Shown here in pieces: positions 43,184 through 51,965 of a stretch of DNA of 52,043 nt. Where the stretch lies: NCBI GenBank assembly GCA_944390695.1, contig CALXQP010000068.1, positions 1 through 52,043 of the forward strand, read 5' to 3'. The position numbers were made by a program, and so were the translations under genes. This DNA comes from an uncultured Clostridia bacterium (GTDB taxonomy: Bacteria > Bacillota > Clostridia > TANB77 > CAG-508). Below the pieces are notes generated by a model that saw only the letters and a program-made list of their open reading frames with translations, did not search any database and was not told where the DNA came from. Each line of letters begins with the position of its first letter. Positions within the stretch are counted from its first letter, which is position 1.

Positions 43184-43474
43184 ATGACAGAAATAGATGC
43201 AAAAACACCTATGGAAAAATTAACAATAGGTGGAAATATATATAATGCAGGAAATGCAAGAGAATTCAAAACAGGAGACTGGAGAAGTATGAAACCTGTA
43301 TGGATAGAAGAAAAATGTAAACAATGTGGACTATGTTTTCCGGTATGTCCAGATAATGCAATTCCTGTAAATGGAGATAAAAAGAGAATGGATTATAATT
43401 ATGATTATTGCAAAGGATGTGGAGTTTGTGCAAAAGTATGTCCATTTGCAGCAATAGAAATGAAACAAGAATAA
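43184..43474 (+). CDS. porD: 2-oxoacid:ferredoxin oxidoreductase delta subunit (2x[4Fe-4S])
   Basis: 96 aa. Two ferredoxin cluster motifs: CKQCGLCFPVCP and CKGCGVCAKVCP, each C-x2-C-x2-C-x3-CP. The N-terminal 40 residues (GDWRSMKPVWIEEK) match PorD. It carries electrons from the thiamine pyrophosphate centre to external ferredoxin. AGAGAGGTGT precedes the ATG, 18 bases after porC. Confidence 0.93.
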   Translation: MTEIDAKTPMEKLTIGGNIYNAGNAREFKTGDWRSMKPVWIEEKCKQCGLCFPVCPDNAIPVNGDKKRMDYNYDYCKGCGVCAKVCPFAAIEMKQE

Positions 43475-43561
43475 ATTTGAAAGTTTCAAATAATCCATGA
43501 AAAAATAGAATATAAAAATATTATTTGATAGACATAAAATAAATTTGAAAGGAGAAAAAAC

Positions 43562-44752
43562 ATGAGTATAAGAGAAAGATTAAGTGGAAATGAAGCAACA
43601 GCAATAGCAATGAAGCAAATAAATCCAGATGTAGTTGCAGCATTTCCAATAACACCATCAACAGAGATACCACAATATTTTTCAACATTTGTGGCAAATG
43701 GAGAGGTAGATACAGAATTTGTAGCAGTAGAAAGTGAACATAGTGCAATGTCTGCTACTATAGGAGCAGAAGCAGCTGGAGCAAGAGCAATGACTGCAAC
43801 TTCTGCAAATGGATTATCACTTATGTGGGAAATGATATATATTGCATCAAGTTTACGTTTGCCAATAGTAATGGCATTAGTAAATAGAGCAGTATCAGGA
43901 CCATTAAATATACATAATGATCATTCAGATGCAATGGGAGTAAGAGATGCAGGATGGATAATGCTATTTTCAGAAAACAACCAAGAAGCATATGATAATA
44001 TGTTAATGGCACATAGAATTGCTGAACATAAAGATGTTCAATTACCTGTAATGATATGTCAAGATGGATTTATAACATCACATTCAATTGAAAATATTCA
44101 ATTAGAAAGTGATGAAGAGGTAAAAAACTTTGTAGGAAAATATGAGCCAGAACATTATTTATTAAATGATAAAGAACCAATTGCAGTTGGTCCATTAGAT
44201 GTACAAACATATCTATTTGAGCATAAAGCTCAGCAAGCAGAAGCTATGAAAAATGCGAAAAAAGTTATAAAAGAAGTAGCAGAAGATTTTGAAAAATGGA
44301 CAGGAAGAAAATATGAATTCTTTGAAAAATATAAATTAGATGATGCAGAAATAGCAGTTGTTTGCATGAATTCTACAGCAGGAACAGCTAAAGCAGTTAT
44401 TGATAGATTAAGAGAAAATGGTGTAAAAGCAGGTTTATTAAAAGTAAGAATGTTTAGACCATTCCCATCAGAAGAAATAGCAGAAGCACTATCAGGGCTA
44501 AAAGCAGTTGCTGTATTAGATAAAGCAGATTCACTAAATGGAGCTGGTGGAGCATTATTTGAAGATATAACATCAGCTATGTATGTAAATAAAAAACAAG
44601 TTCCGATGATAAATTATGTATATGGAATTGGTGGAAGAGATACAACAGAAAAACAAATAGAATCAGTTTTTGCAGATTTAACAGAAATTGCTCAAAGTGG
44701 AAATATAGGAAATCCATATAGATATTTAGGATTAAGAAAGGAGGAGAACTAA
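43562..44752 (+). CDS. porA: 2-oxoacid:ferredoxin oxidoreductase alpha subunit
   Basis: 396 aa, family length. SGNEATAIAMKQINPDVVAA then FPITPSTEIPQ at the N-terminus (pyrimidine-binding part of the split thiamine enzyme), EHSAMSATIGAEAAGARAMT, TSANGLSLMWE, and the C-terminal domain II with LKVRMFRPFPSEEI. It forms the active site with the beta subunit. An 87-base gap from porD contains only an AAAGGAGAAAA site. Confidence 0.93.
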   Translation: MSIRERLSGNEATAIAMKQINPDVVAAFPITPSTEIPQYFSTFVANGEVDTEFVAVESEHSAMSATIGAEAAGARAMTATSANGLSLMWEMIYIASSLRLPIVMALVNRAVSGPLNIHNDHSDAMGVRDAGWIMLFSENNQEAYDNMLMAHRIAEHKDVQLPVMICQDGFITSHSIENIQLESDEEVKNFVGKYEPEHYLLNDKEPIAVGPLDVQTYLFEHKAQQAEAMKNAKKVIKEVAEDFEKWTGRKYEFFEKYKLDDAEIAVVCMNSTAGTAKAVIDRLRENGVKAGLLKVRMFRPFPSEEIAEALSGLKAVAVLDKADSLNGAGGALFEDITSAMYVNKKQVPMINYVYGIGGRDTTEKQIESVFADLTEIAQSGNIGNPYRYLGLRKEEN

Positions 44753-44753
44753 T

Positions 44754-45704
44754 ATGGCATATGATTTAAAAGATGTAATTGTAAATAAACCATCAAGATT
44801 TACAGAAGGACATAGAATGTGTGCAGGATGTGGAGCTCCAGTTGTTGCAAGAATGGTTATGAGAGCATTAAAGCCAGAAGATCATGCAGTTGTTGCAGGA
44901 GCTACAGGATGTATGGAAGTATCAACATTTATATATCCATATACAGCATGGACAGATTCATTTATACATACTGCATTTGAATGTGCAGGAGCTACATGTG
45001 CTGGTGCAGAAGCTGCATATAAATCACTAAAAAAACAAGGAAAATTGCCAGAAGGAAAAGAAACAAAATTCATAGCTTTTGGTGGAGATGGTGGAACTTA
45101 TGATATAGGTTTGCAAAGTTTATCTGGTGCAATGGAAAGAGGTCATGACATGGTATATGTATGTTATGATAATGGTGCATATATGAATACAGGTATTCAA
45201 CGTTCATCTGCAACACCAAGATTTGCAGATACAACAACATCACCTGCTGGAAAGGTCATCCCAGGAAAAATGCAAGTTAGAAAAGATTTGGCCAAAATAA
45301 TGGTAGGACATCATATTCCATATGTTGCACAAACTCTTGCAATGACAAATTTCAAAGATTTATATGAAAAGTCAGAAAAAGCCCTATATACAGAGGGACC
45401 AGCATTCCTAAATGTTTTAGCTCCATGTCCAAGAGGATGGGGGTATCCAACAGAAGATTTAATGAAAATTAATAAATTAGCTGCAGATACATGTTATTGG
45501 CCATTATATGAAGTAGTTGATGGTAAATATAAAATAACTTATAAACCAGTTAAAAAACTTCCAATTGAAGAATTTTTGCGTCCACAAAAACGCTTTAAAC
45601 ATATGTTTAAACCTGGTAATGAGTGGATGATTGAAGAATTCCAAAAAGAAGTGGATTCTAGATGGCAAGAACTTCTAGACTTAGAAGAAATCACAAATAG
45701 ATAA
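44754..45704 (+). CDS. porB: 2-oxoacid:ferredoxin oxidoreductase beta subunit
   Basis: 316 aa. HRMCAGCGAPVVARMVMRAL, the thiamine-pyrophosphate motif GGDGGTYDIGLQSLSGAMER with DNGAYMNTG, the ATPRFADTTTSP segment and the C-terminal LAPCPRGWGYPTED are typical of PorB; the pattern favours pyruvate over other 2-oxoacids but does not prove it. It starts one base after the porA stop within GGAGGAGAACTAATATG. A partial repeat unit begins at the stop codon. Confidence 0.93.
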   Translation: MAYDLKDVIVNKPSRFTEGHRMCAGCGAPVVARMVMRALKPEDHAVVAGATGCMEVSTFIYPYTAWTDSFIHTAFECAGATCAGAEAAYKSLKKQGKLPEGKETKFIAFGGDGGTYDIGLQSLSGAMERGHDMVYVCYDNGAYMNTGIQRSSATPRFADTTTSPAGKVIPGKMQVRKDLAKIMVGHHIPYVAQTLAMTNFKDLYEKSEKALYTEGPAFLNVLAPCPRGWGYPTEDLMKINKLAADTCYWPLYEVVDGKYKITYKPVKKLPIEEFLRPQKRFKHMFKPGNEWMIEEFQKEVDSRWQELLDLEEITNR

Positions 45705-45822
45705 TTTAGTGCCGGCCCAGGCAAATTGGTGCCGGTTCTCTTTTTGCCTTTTTCGCTCTAGTTGGCTTGTCTGGCTGGTTTTGACCATTTTGTTAATTTG
45801 GTGCCGGTTCTCTTTTTTACAC
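45704..45822 (+). repeat. GTGCCGGTTCTC intergenic repeat cluster G (left flank of RAYT)
   Basis: A partial unit ATTTAGTGCCGGC at the porB stop, then full plus-oriented units at 45723-45748 and 45791-45820, 72 bp apart; linker GCTCTAGTTGGCTTGTCTGG. Confidence 0.92.
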
Positions 45823-45838
45823 TTTTTTTCAAAAAATG

Positions 45839-45867
45839 TAGATATTTAATTAAATGTATGTTATAAT
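45839..45867 (+). promoter_or_regulatory. Possible promoter of the transposase gene
   Basis: A perfect -10 TATAAT (45862-45867) with a weak -35 TAGATA (45839-45844) at 17 bp. Between it and the gene, AATAATG...CATTATT (about 45887-45911) forms a 7-bp hairpin that could be a terminus recognised by the transposase or a translation-limiting structure. Confidence 0.4.
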
Positions 45868-45932
45868 GATTGACATAATAATGGCATTGGGGGACATTAT
45901 TCAAAAAAATTACGTAGAAAGTGAGGTGTCAT

Positions 45933-46733
45933 ATGCCAAGGCCATTAAGGATATATAGCAATTCAAAGATTTATCATATCATTTTAAAAGGAATTGATAA
46001 TCAAGAGATGTTTTATGATGATCAAGATAGACAAGTTTTTTTAAAACATTTATTAGTCACAAAAAAGGAATTTTATTATCAAATATATGCTTATTGTTTA
46101 ATGGACAATCATGTACATATTGTCATAAAAGTAGAAAATGAATTTCTTTCAAAAGCAATGCAAAGCTTATCAATCAGGTATGCACATTATTTTAATCGAA
46201 AATATCAAAGAGTGGGGCCATTTCTTCAAAATAGATTTAGAAGTAAAGCTGTAGAAGATAAGCGATATTTTATGGAAGTATGTAGATATATTCACCAAAA
46301 TCCAGAAAATGCAGGAATGGTGAAAACAGAAGATTATAAATGGAGTAGTTATAAAGAGTATATCGGAAAAGAGAAAATTATAGATAAAAGCATATTATTA
46401 CATTATTTGAATGATGATATTAAAGAATTTATAAAATTTACAACTGATTGCGAAAAAAATGATATTAATAATTTTGCAGAATTTGAATTGATAGAAAGGT
46501 TGACAGATGAAGAATTGACTAATATAATAATGAAAAAATTCAATATTGATCAATATGAGAAAATAATAGTTTTCTTTAAGGAGAAAACTAAAGATGAATT
46601 AAAAGTTACAATAAAACAACTGAAAAACATTCAGGGAACTAATGTAACACAACTAGCTAGAATAACTAGAATGGGAAGAAGATATCTTGAAAAAATTTGG
46701 AAAAAAGAAAAAAGAGAACCGGCACCAAATTAG
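45933..46733 (+). CDS. Y1 (HUH) transposase, REP-associated tyrosine transposase (RAYT) type
   Basis: 266 aa from ATG 45933 after GTGAGGTGT. The start MPRPLRIYSNSKIYHIILKG, the HUH pair H60-V-H62 in MDNHVHIVIK, the segment RYAHYFNRKYQRVGPFLQNR and the catalytic Tyr119 in CRYIHQNPENAGMV are the RAYT pattern. A C-terminal helical part with a possible HTH (TNVTQLARITRMGRRYLEKI) is usual in Firmicute members. The last residues KKEKREPAPN are encoded inside the first unit of the right-hand repeat, whose AAATTAG supplies the stop codon. Repeat doublets flank the gene in opposite orientation. It probably nicks and joins single-stranded repeat DNA. Confidence 0.88.
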   Translation: MPRPLRIYSNSKIYHIILKGIDNQEMFYDDQDRQVFLKHLLVTKKEFYYQIYAYCLMDNHVHIVIKVENEFLSKAMQSLSIRYAHYFNRKYQRVGPFLQNRFRSKAVEDKRYFMEVCRYIHQNPENAGMVKTEDYKWSSYKEYIGKEKIIDKSILLHYLNDDIKEFIKFTTDCEKNDINNFAEFELIERLTDEELTNIIMKKFNIDQYEKIIVFFKEKTKDELKVTIKQLKNIQGTNVTQLARITRMGRRYLEKIWKKEKREPAPN

Positions 46734-46806
46734 CAAAATGCCCAAAACTGGCCAAGCAAGCCAGCCAGAGCGGAAAAGGCAAAAAGAGAACCGGCACCAA
46801 ATTAAC
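46708..46806 (-). repeat. GTGCCGGTTCTC intergenic repeat cluster H (right flank of RAYT)
   Basis: Minus-oriented units at 46708-46734 (overlapping the end of the transposase gene) and 46778-46806, 72 bp apart; linker CTGGCCAAGCAAGCCAGCC. Confidence 0.92.
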
Positions 46807-46819
46807 ATAGGAGGTAAAG

Positions 46820-47330
46820 ATGAAATTAAATATAGTAATGGTTGAACCAGAGATACCACAAAATACAGGAAATGTAGCGAGAACTTGTGCGATAACAGGA
46901 GCAAAATTGCATTTAGTGCATCCATTAGGATTCCAGATAGATGATAAGTACTTAAAAAGAGCAGGATTAGATTATTGGGATAAATTAGAGATAGAAGAAC
47001 ATGATAGTTTATCAAAATTCTTAGAAAAATATAAACCTGAAGAAAATAATATGTATTTTGCAACAACAAAAGCACAGCATTGCTATAGTGATGTAGATTA
47101 TAGTAAGTTTAAAGATGGAGAAATATTTGTTTTATTTCGGAAAAGAAACAAAGGGACTTCCAGAGGATTTGTTGCAAAAATATATTGATAGAACAATAAG
47201 AATTCCAATGAGGCCAGTATTGAGATCATTAAATCTATCTAATTCAGTATGTGTTATAACTTATGAGATTTTGAGGCAAATTAATTTTGATGGATTACAA
47301 GAAGAAAGTGAGTATTTTTCTAATAAGTAA
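46820..47330 (+). pseudogene. trmL: tRNA (cytidine/uridine-34-2'-O)-methyltransferase, frameshifted
   Basis: Two overlapping frames together give a full SPOUT methyltransferase. The first (from ATG 46820) reads MKLNIVMVEPEIPQNTGNVA, RTCAITGAKLHLVHPLGF, and ends the matching part at GEIFVLF; the second resumes with GKETKGLPEDLLQKYIDR, IPMRPVLRSLNLSNSVCVIT, including the SAM-binding knot. They join if the C at about 47138 in TTATTTCGGAAAA is skipped. So there is one extra base, giving either a dead gene, an assembly error, or +1 recoding at UUU-C-GG. Everything else is intact with no further stops, which argues for recent damage or a read error. The enzyme would methylate position 34 of tRNA-Leu. 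Confidence 0.85.
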
Positions 47331-47498
47331 ATTAAAATATTTACTTAAAAAATTGCGGTCAATTAAAAATATAAATGCAACTTAGAAAAAGTAAATGCAA
47401 GTTACTGATAAAATGCAAATTTTGAGATTAAAAATTGCTGAACATAATTTTCAACAAAATATTGACAACTATGGATAAATATGTTAAAATAAATAACT
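47331..47498. other. Intergenic region between trmL and the L21 leader
   Basis: AT-rich DNA with no gene. It contains the repeated short phrase AAATGCAA (three times between 47370 and 47420) and the rplU promoter at its right end. No terminator for trmL is obvious. Confidence 0.4.
47462..47490 (+). promoter_or_regulatory. Promoter of rplU-rpmA
   Basis: Perfect -35 TTGACA (47462-47467), 17-bp spacer, TAAAAT (47485-47490). RNA would begin near 47497 at the start of the L21 leader. Confidence 0.8.
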
Positions 47499-47620
47499 GT
47501 AATCCGCTTAGTCAAGGCGACTAAATGTTATAATAGTTAAATTCTGTATATTAATATAGAAAATTTATAGATAACTGCCTTAATTTAAGGATTAGCGAGT
47601 ATACAAATAAGGGAGGTGCA
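47499..47620 (+). promoter_or_regulatory. L21 ribosomal protein leader (autoregulatory RNA)
   Basis: About 120 bases of structured leader between promoter and rplU. TAATCCGCTTAGTCAAGGCG at the 5' end and CTGCCTTAATTTAAGGATTAGCGAGTATA at the 3' end allow GTAATCC/GGATTA(G) closing pairs and inner hairpins, as in the L21 leader family of Firmicutes. L21 is thought to bind it and repress its own operon. The family call is from pattern memory. Confidence 0.6.
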
Positions 47621-47626
47621 TTTTTA

Positions 47627-47986
47627 ATGTACGCAGTAATTGAAAGTTGTGGAAAACAATACAAAGTAGCAGAAGGAGATGTAGTATTTTTCGAAAAACT
47701 AGATTCAGAAGAAGGTAAAAAAGTTGCTTTTGATAAAGTAGTTTTAGTATCTGAAGACGGAAAAGTTCAAGTAGGAAATCCTTATGTGAAAGGTGTAAAG
47801 GTTGAAGGAAAAGTAGTTTCTCATGGAAAAGCTAAAAAAATAATAGTATTTAAAATGAAAGCTAAGAAAAATGAGAGAAAAAAACAAGGACATAGACAAC
47901 CATACACAAAAGTAGAAATTACAGGAATCAAAACAGCTGCTAAAAAGGCAGAAAAAGTTGAAAAAACAGAAAAAGTAGAAGCTTAG
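47627..47986 (+). CDS. rplU: 50S ribosomal protein L21
   Basis: 119 aa, some 15 longer than typical because of a Lys/Glu-rich tail ([14 protein letters not shown]). [40 protein letters not shown] and [20 protein letters not shown] are characteristic. It binds 23S rRNA domain VI. GGGAGGTGCATTTTTA precedes the ATG. The gene for the L27 protease Prp, normally next, is missing: only 131 bases without an ORF separate rplU from rpmA. Confidence 0.96.
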   Translation: MYAVIESCGKQYKVAEGDVVFFEKLDSEEGKKVAFDKVVLVSEDGKVQVGNPYVKGVKVEGKVVSHGKAKKIIVFKMKAKKNERKKQGHRQPYTKVEITGIKTAAKKAEKVEKTEKVEA

Positions 47987-48117
47987 AAACTTAAGCTTAA
48001 AAATTAATTGGATTTTAATTGAGAAAATATAAGTGATAAATTCACAAACAGTCAGTATGTACAAACAAAATAGTTTGTAAGAACAGGCTAGATTAGAACC
48101 GAAAGGAGTGAGATTGC

Positions 48118-48390
48118 ATGGCACATAAAAAAGGTCAAGGTAGTATCAAGAACGGTAGAGACAGTGAGTCAAAAAGACTTGGTGTAAAAAGAGCTGACGG
48201 ACAATTTGTTTTAGCTGGAAATATTCTAGTTAGACAAAGAGGAACTAATGTGCATCCAGGAACTAATGTTGGAAAAGGTAGTGATGATACACTATTTGCA
48301 TTAATTGATGGAACAGTAAAATTTGAAAGAAAAGGTAAAGATAAAAAACAAGTAAGTGTTTACCCAGTTGTAGAAACTAAAAATGCATAG
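48118..48390 (+). CDS. rpmA: 50S ribosomal protein L27, without N-terminal extension
   Basis: 90 aa. [40 protein letters not shown] and GVKRADGQ are L27. In most Firmicutes L27 is made with a short hydrophobic leader ending in F-x-(S/T)KK that Prp removes; here translation begins directly at MAHKKG, the Gram-negative style, consistent with the missing prp gene. AAAGGAGTGAGATTGC precedes the ATG and no in-frame start exists upstream. Confidence 0.96.
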   Translation: MAHKKGQGSIKNGRDSESKRLGVKRADGQFVLAGNILVRQRGTNVHPGTNVGKGSDDTLFALIDGTVKFERKGKDKKQVSVYPVVETKNA

Positions 48391-48394
48391 ACAA

Positions 48395-48680
48395 TAACAA
48401 GGACACGGCAAATAATGCAATATCTGATAGAGAGTATGGAAAAGGTGGAAGCCATATAAGTAAAGATTATTTGTTATCACCTATGTTAGTTGCAAATCTG
48501 AAAAAAATAGAAAGTCAAAATAATTATATACATATAAAATTAATGTTAAGTAAGTTTTGCCGTAAATCTGCGTTAAAGATAATTAAGAGAGTATTATAAG
48601 TACTAAAATAGGTGGTACCGCGGAAGTATATTTCGTCCTAACATACAAAATAATTGTGTGTTAGGATTTTTTTATTTTTT
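48395..48680 (+). promoter_or_regulatory. T-box riboswitch controlling ileS
   Basis: The T-box sequence AGGTGGTACCGCGG is at 48610-48623. Upstream, CAAATAAT pairs with ATTATTTG to form stem I, with GATAGAGAG and AAGGTGGAAGCC in the distal part. An ATC at 48476-48478 just after the stem I 3' strand is a candidate isoleucine specifier; a second ATC near 48557 is the alternative. The terminator TCCTAACA...TGTTAGGA (about 48636-48668) plus a long T run ends the element. Uncharged tRNA-Ile should open it and allow ileS expression. Confidence 0.9.
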
Positions 48681-48683
48681 AAT

Positions 48684-48784
48684 GGCAAAAAGAGAACCGG
48701 CACCAAATTAACAAAACGCCGCAAACCAACTAGCCAAGCAGAAAAGAGGCCAAAATGGCAAAAAGAGAACCGGCACCAAATTGC
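48684..48784 (-). repeat. GTGCCGGTTCTC intergenic repeat cluster I (doublet)
   Basis: Minus-oriented units at 48684-48713 and 48757-48784, 73 bp apart; it lies between the T-box terminator and the ileS Shine-Dalgarno, so it is transcribed as part of the ileS leader. Confidence 0.92.
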
Positions 48785-48801
48785 CAAAAGGAGGAGATAT
48801 T

Positions 48802-51800
48802 ATGTATAAAAAAGTAGAGTTGAAAAATGGTTTTGTAGGAATGGAAAATGAAGTTTCAAAATTGTGGAAAGAAAAAAATATAATCAAAAAGAATTTTGAC
48901 ATGAATAAAGGAAAAAGATATTTTACATTTTATGATGGTCCACCAACAGCAAATGGAAAGCCACATGTTGGACATATTGAAACAAGAGTAATGAAAGACA
49001 TTGTACCAAGATATAAAGTAATGAAAGGATATCATGTAGATAGAAAAGCAGGATGGGACACACAAGGGCTTCCTGTAGAACTTGAAATAGAGAAAAAGCT
49101 TGGTATATCTGGAAAGCAGCAAATAGAAGAATATGGTGTGGAAAAATTCATAAAAGAATGTAGAGATAGTGTATTTACATATGTTAATATGTGGGAAGAG
49201 ATGACAAATAAAGTAGGATATTGGGTTGATATGGAAAATCCATATATAACATATAAAAATGAATATATAGAATCTGTATGGTGGGGAATCTCTCAAATGT
49301 GGAAAAAAGGCTTACTATATGAAGGCCATAAAGTAATGCCATATTGCCCAAGATGTGGAACTGCTTTATCATCACATGAAGTAGCACAAGGATATAAAGA
49401 TGTAAAAGATTTAACATGTATAGCAAAATTTAAAGTTGTAGGAAAAGAAAATACATATATATTAGCATGGACAACAACACCATGGACATTGCCATCAAAT
49501 TTAGCATTATGTGTAAATAAATCATATACATATGTTGAAGTAAAAGCTAATATTGGAACAGAAGATGAACCACAATATGAAAATTATATATTAGCAAAAG
49601 ATTTATTAGAAATGGTATTGAGAGAAACATCTTATGAAATTGTAAAAGAATTTAAAGGCAAGGAATTACTTGGAACAAAATATGAGCAATTAATGCCTTT
49701 TGGCAAGCCAGAAGGAAAGGCATTTGAAGTAATACATGGAGATTATGTAACATTAGATGAAGGAACAGGAATTGTACATATAGCTCCAGCATATGGTGAA
49801 GATGATAGTATTGTAGCAAAACAAAATGGAATAACATTTATAAATTTGGTAGATAAAGAGGGAAAATTCGTAGAAGAAGTAGAACCATGGGCAGGTAGAT
49901 TTGTAAGAGATTGTAATGAAGATATTTGCAAATGGCTAGCTACAAATGGAAAATTATTTAGCAAAGAAAAACATTTACACTCATATCCACATTGTTGGAG
50001 ATGTGACACACCACTTCTATATTATCCAAAAGAGAGTTGGTTTGTTGCAATGACAAAATTAAGAGATAATTTAATTGCAAATAATAATAAAATAAATTGG
50101 TATCCAGATACAATAAAAACAGGAAGATTTGGAAAATTCTTGGAAAATGTAGTAGATTGGGGAATATCAAGAGATAGATATTGGGGAACACCACTACCAA
50201 TCTGGAAATGTGAATGTGGACACCAAGAATGTATAGGAAGTATTAAAGAATTAACAGAAAAAGCAGTCGATTGCCCAGAAGATATAGAATTACATAAACC
50301 ATATATTGATAAAGTACATTTAAAATGTCCAAAATGTGGAAAGAAAATGACAAGATATGAAGAAGTAATAGATGTTTGGTTTGATTCAGGTTCAATGCCA
50401 TTTGCACAATTACATTATCCATTTGAAAATAAAGAAGAATTTGAAACACATTTTCCAGCACAATTCATATCAGAAGCGGTTGATCAAACAAGAGGATGGT
50501 TCTATACATTACTAGCAATATCAACATGTATATTTGACAAAACACCATATGAAAATTGTATTGTATTAGGTCATGTTTTAGATGAAAAAGGTCAAAAAAT
50601 GTCTAAATCAAAAGGAAATGGTGTAGACCCAATGACATTATTAAATGAAGTTGGTGCAGATGCTACAAGATGGCATTTTTACACATGTTCAGCACCATGG
50701 CTTCCAACAAGACTTGGTATAAATAATGTATTAGAAACTCAAAGAGGATTTTTGAGTACTCTTTGGAATATATATTCATTTTACTGCTTGTATGCAGAAA
50801 TTGATCAATTTAATCCATTGAAATATTCAAATCATAAATCAGAAAATATAATGGATAAATGGATATTATCAAAATTAAATACATTGATAAAAGAAGTTGA
50901 TGACAAACTTGAAAAATATGATATAACGGGGGCAGCTTTGCAAATAGGAGACTTTACAGACGAACTTTCAAATTGGTATGTACGTACAAATAGAGAAAGA
51001 TTCTGGGGAGAAAAATTGTCAGATGATAAAATTTCAGCATATACAACTTTATATAAAGTATTAGTAGATTTATGCAAAATATCTGCACCATTTGTGCCAT
51101 TTATAACAGAAGAAATTTATCAAAATTTAGTTGTTGGTTTAGACAAAAATGCACCAGAAAGTATACATTTATGTTTATGGCCAACTATAGATGAAAAACA
51201 AATAGATAAAAAATTAGAAAATGAAATGGATTTGGCTTATTCAATTGTAAAACTTGGAAGAAGTGCAAGAAATTCTTCAAATATTAAAAATAGGCAACCA
51301 CTTTCAAAGATGCTAATATCTGTTGATACACTTCCAGAATATTATGGAAATATCGTAAAAGAAGAACTAAATATTAAAGAAGTTGTACTAGGTGCTAATA
51401 TGTCTGAATATGTTCATTTTGAAATAAAACCAAATTTGCCTGTTTTAGGAAAAGAATATGGTAAATTGATTCCAAAAATTAGAACTGCAATAGCAGGTTT
51501 GAATCAAATGGATTTGGCAAATAAAGTTAAAAATGGAGGAATTGAATATATCGACATAGATGATACTCAAATTGCCTTAACATCAGAAAATCTACTTGTT
51601 ACAATGCAAGGAAAAGACGGATTTGCGTTTGCAGGTGAAGGCGAGATTGGTGTAGTCCTTGATACTACTATTACTACTGAACTTAAAGAAGAGGGCTTTG
51701 TAAGAGAAATTTTATCTAAAGTGCAAAATATGAGAAAAGATAGAGGTTTTGAAGTATTGGATAAAATTAACTTGTATGTTGCAGGAAATGAATTTATAGA

Positions 51801-51933
51801 AAATATTATAAAGAAAAATGAAGATCAAATAAAACATGATACTTTGACAGAAAAAATATTTTATCATCAAGATAGAGAAAATTATGTGACAACTAATATT
51901 AATCGCGAACGCTTAGATATTGATATAGTATAG
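48802..51933 (+). CDS. ileS: Isoleucyl-tRNA synthetase (long, IleS2-like)
   Basis: 1043 aa from ATG 48802 after AAAAGGAGGAG; the frame upstream lies in the repeat. HIGH-type motif HVGH at 55-58 ([14 protein letters not shown]), KMSKS at 599-603, editing domain ([35 protein letters not shown]), zinc-type Cys pairs in [10 protein letters not shown] and KCPKCGKKM. Length and motif spelling match the eukaryote-like IleS2 class, which tolerates mupirocin, rather than the common 920-aa IleS1. It charges tRNA-Ile and is regulated by the T-box upstream. The extra C-terminal domain (about residues 830-1043) is present in full. Confidence 0.95.
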   Translation: MYKKVELKNGFVGMENEVSKLWKEKNIIKKNFDMNKGKRYFTFYDGPPTANGKPHVGHIETRVMKDIVPRYKVMKGYHVDRKAGWDTQGLPVELEIEKKLGISGKQQIEEYGVEKFIKECRDSVFTYVNMWEEMTNKVGYWVDMENPYITYKNEYIESVWWGISQMWKKGLLYEGHKVMPYCPRCGTALSSHEVAQGYKDVKDLTCIAKFKVVGKENTYILAWTTTPWTLPSNLALCVNKSYTYVEVKANIGTEDEPQYENYILAKDLLEMVLRETSYEIVKEFKGKELLGTKYEQLMPFGKPEGKAFEVIHGDYVTLDEGTGIVHIAPAYGEDDSIVAKQNGITFINLVDKEGKFVEEVEPWAGRFVRDCNEDICKWLATNGKLFSKEKHLHSYPHCWRCDTPLLYYPKESWFVAMTKLRDNLIANNNKINWYPDTIKTGRFGKFLENVVDWGISRDRYWGTPLPIWKCECGHQECIGSIKELTEKAVDCPEDIELHKPYIDKVHLKCPKCGKKMTRYEEVIDVWFDSGSMPFAQLHYPFENKEEFETHFPAQFISEAVDQTRGWFYTLLAISTCIFDKTPYENCIVLGHVLDEKGQKMSKSKGNGVDPMTLLNEVGADATRWHFYTCSAPWLPTRLGINNVLETQRGFLSTLWNIYSFYCLYAEIDQFNPLKYSNHKSENIMDKWILSKLNTLIKEVDDKLEKYDITGAALQIGDFTDELSNWYVRTNRERFWGEKLSDDKISAYTTLYKVLVDLCKISAPFVPFITEEIYQNLVVGLDKNAPESIHLCLWPTIDEKQIDKKLENEMDLAYSIVKLGRSARNSSNIKNRQPLSKMLISVDTLPEYYGNIVKEELNIKEVVLGANMSEYVHFEIKPNLPVLGKEYGKLIPKIRTAIAGLNQMDLANKVKNGGIEYIDIDDTQIALTSENLLVTMQGKDGFAFAGEGEIGVVLDTTITTELKEEGFVREILSKVQNMRKDRGFEVLDKINLYVAGNEFIENIIKKNEDQIKHDTLTEKIFYHQDRENYVTTNINRERLDIDIV

Positions 51934-51938
51934 GCAAA

Positions 51939-51965
51939 AACTGGTGCCGGTTCTCCTTTTTTTCG
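51939..51965 (+). repeat. GTGCCGGTTCTC intergenic repeat unit J
   Basis: One plus-oriented unit CTGGTGCCGGTTCTCC with T-run, six bases after the ileS stop. The following 80 bases (TTTGCGGTTTTC, T-rich) look like a decayed second unit and linker up to the window end. Confidence 0.8.

Noticed and set aside
22727..51965. CRISPR array from the many short repeats
   Set aside because: Units are scattered over ten gaps in both orientations, the intervening linker is itself conserved, and no cas gene is present.
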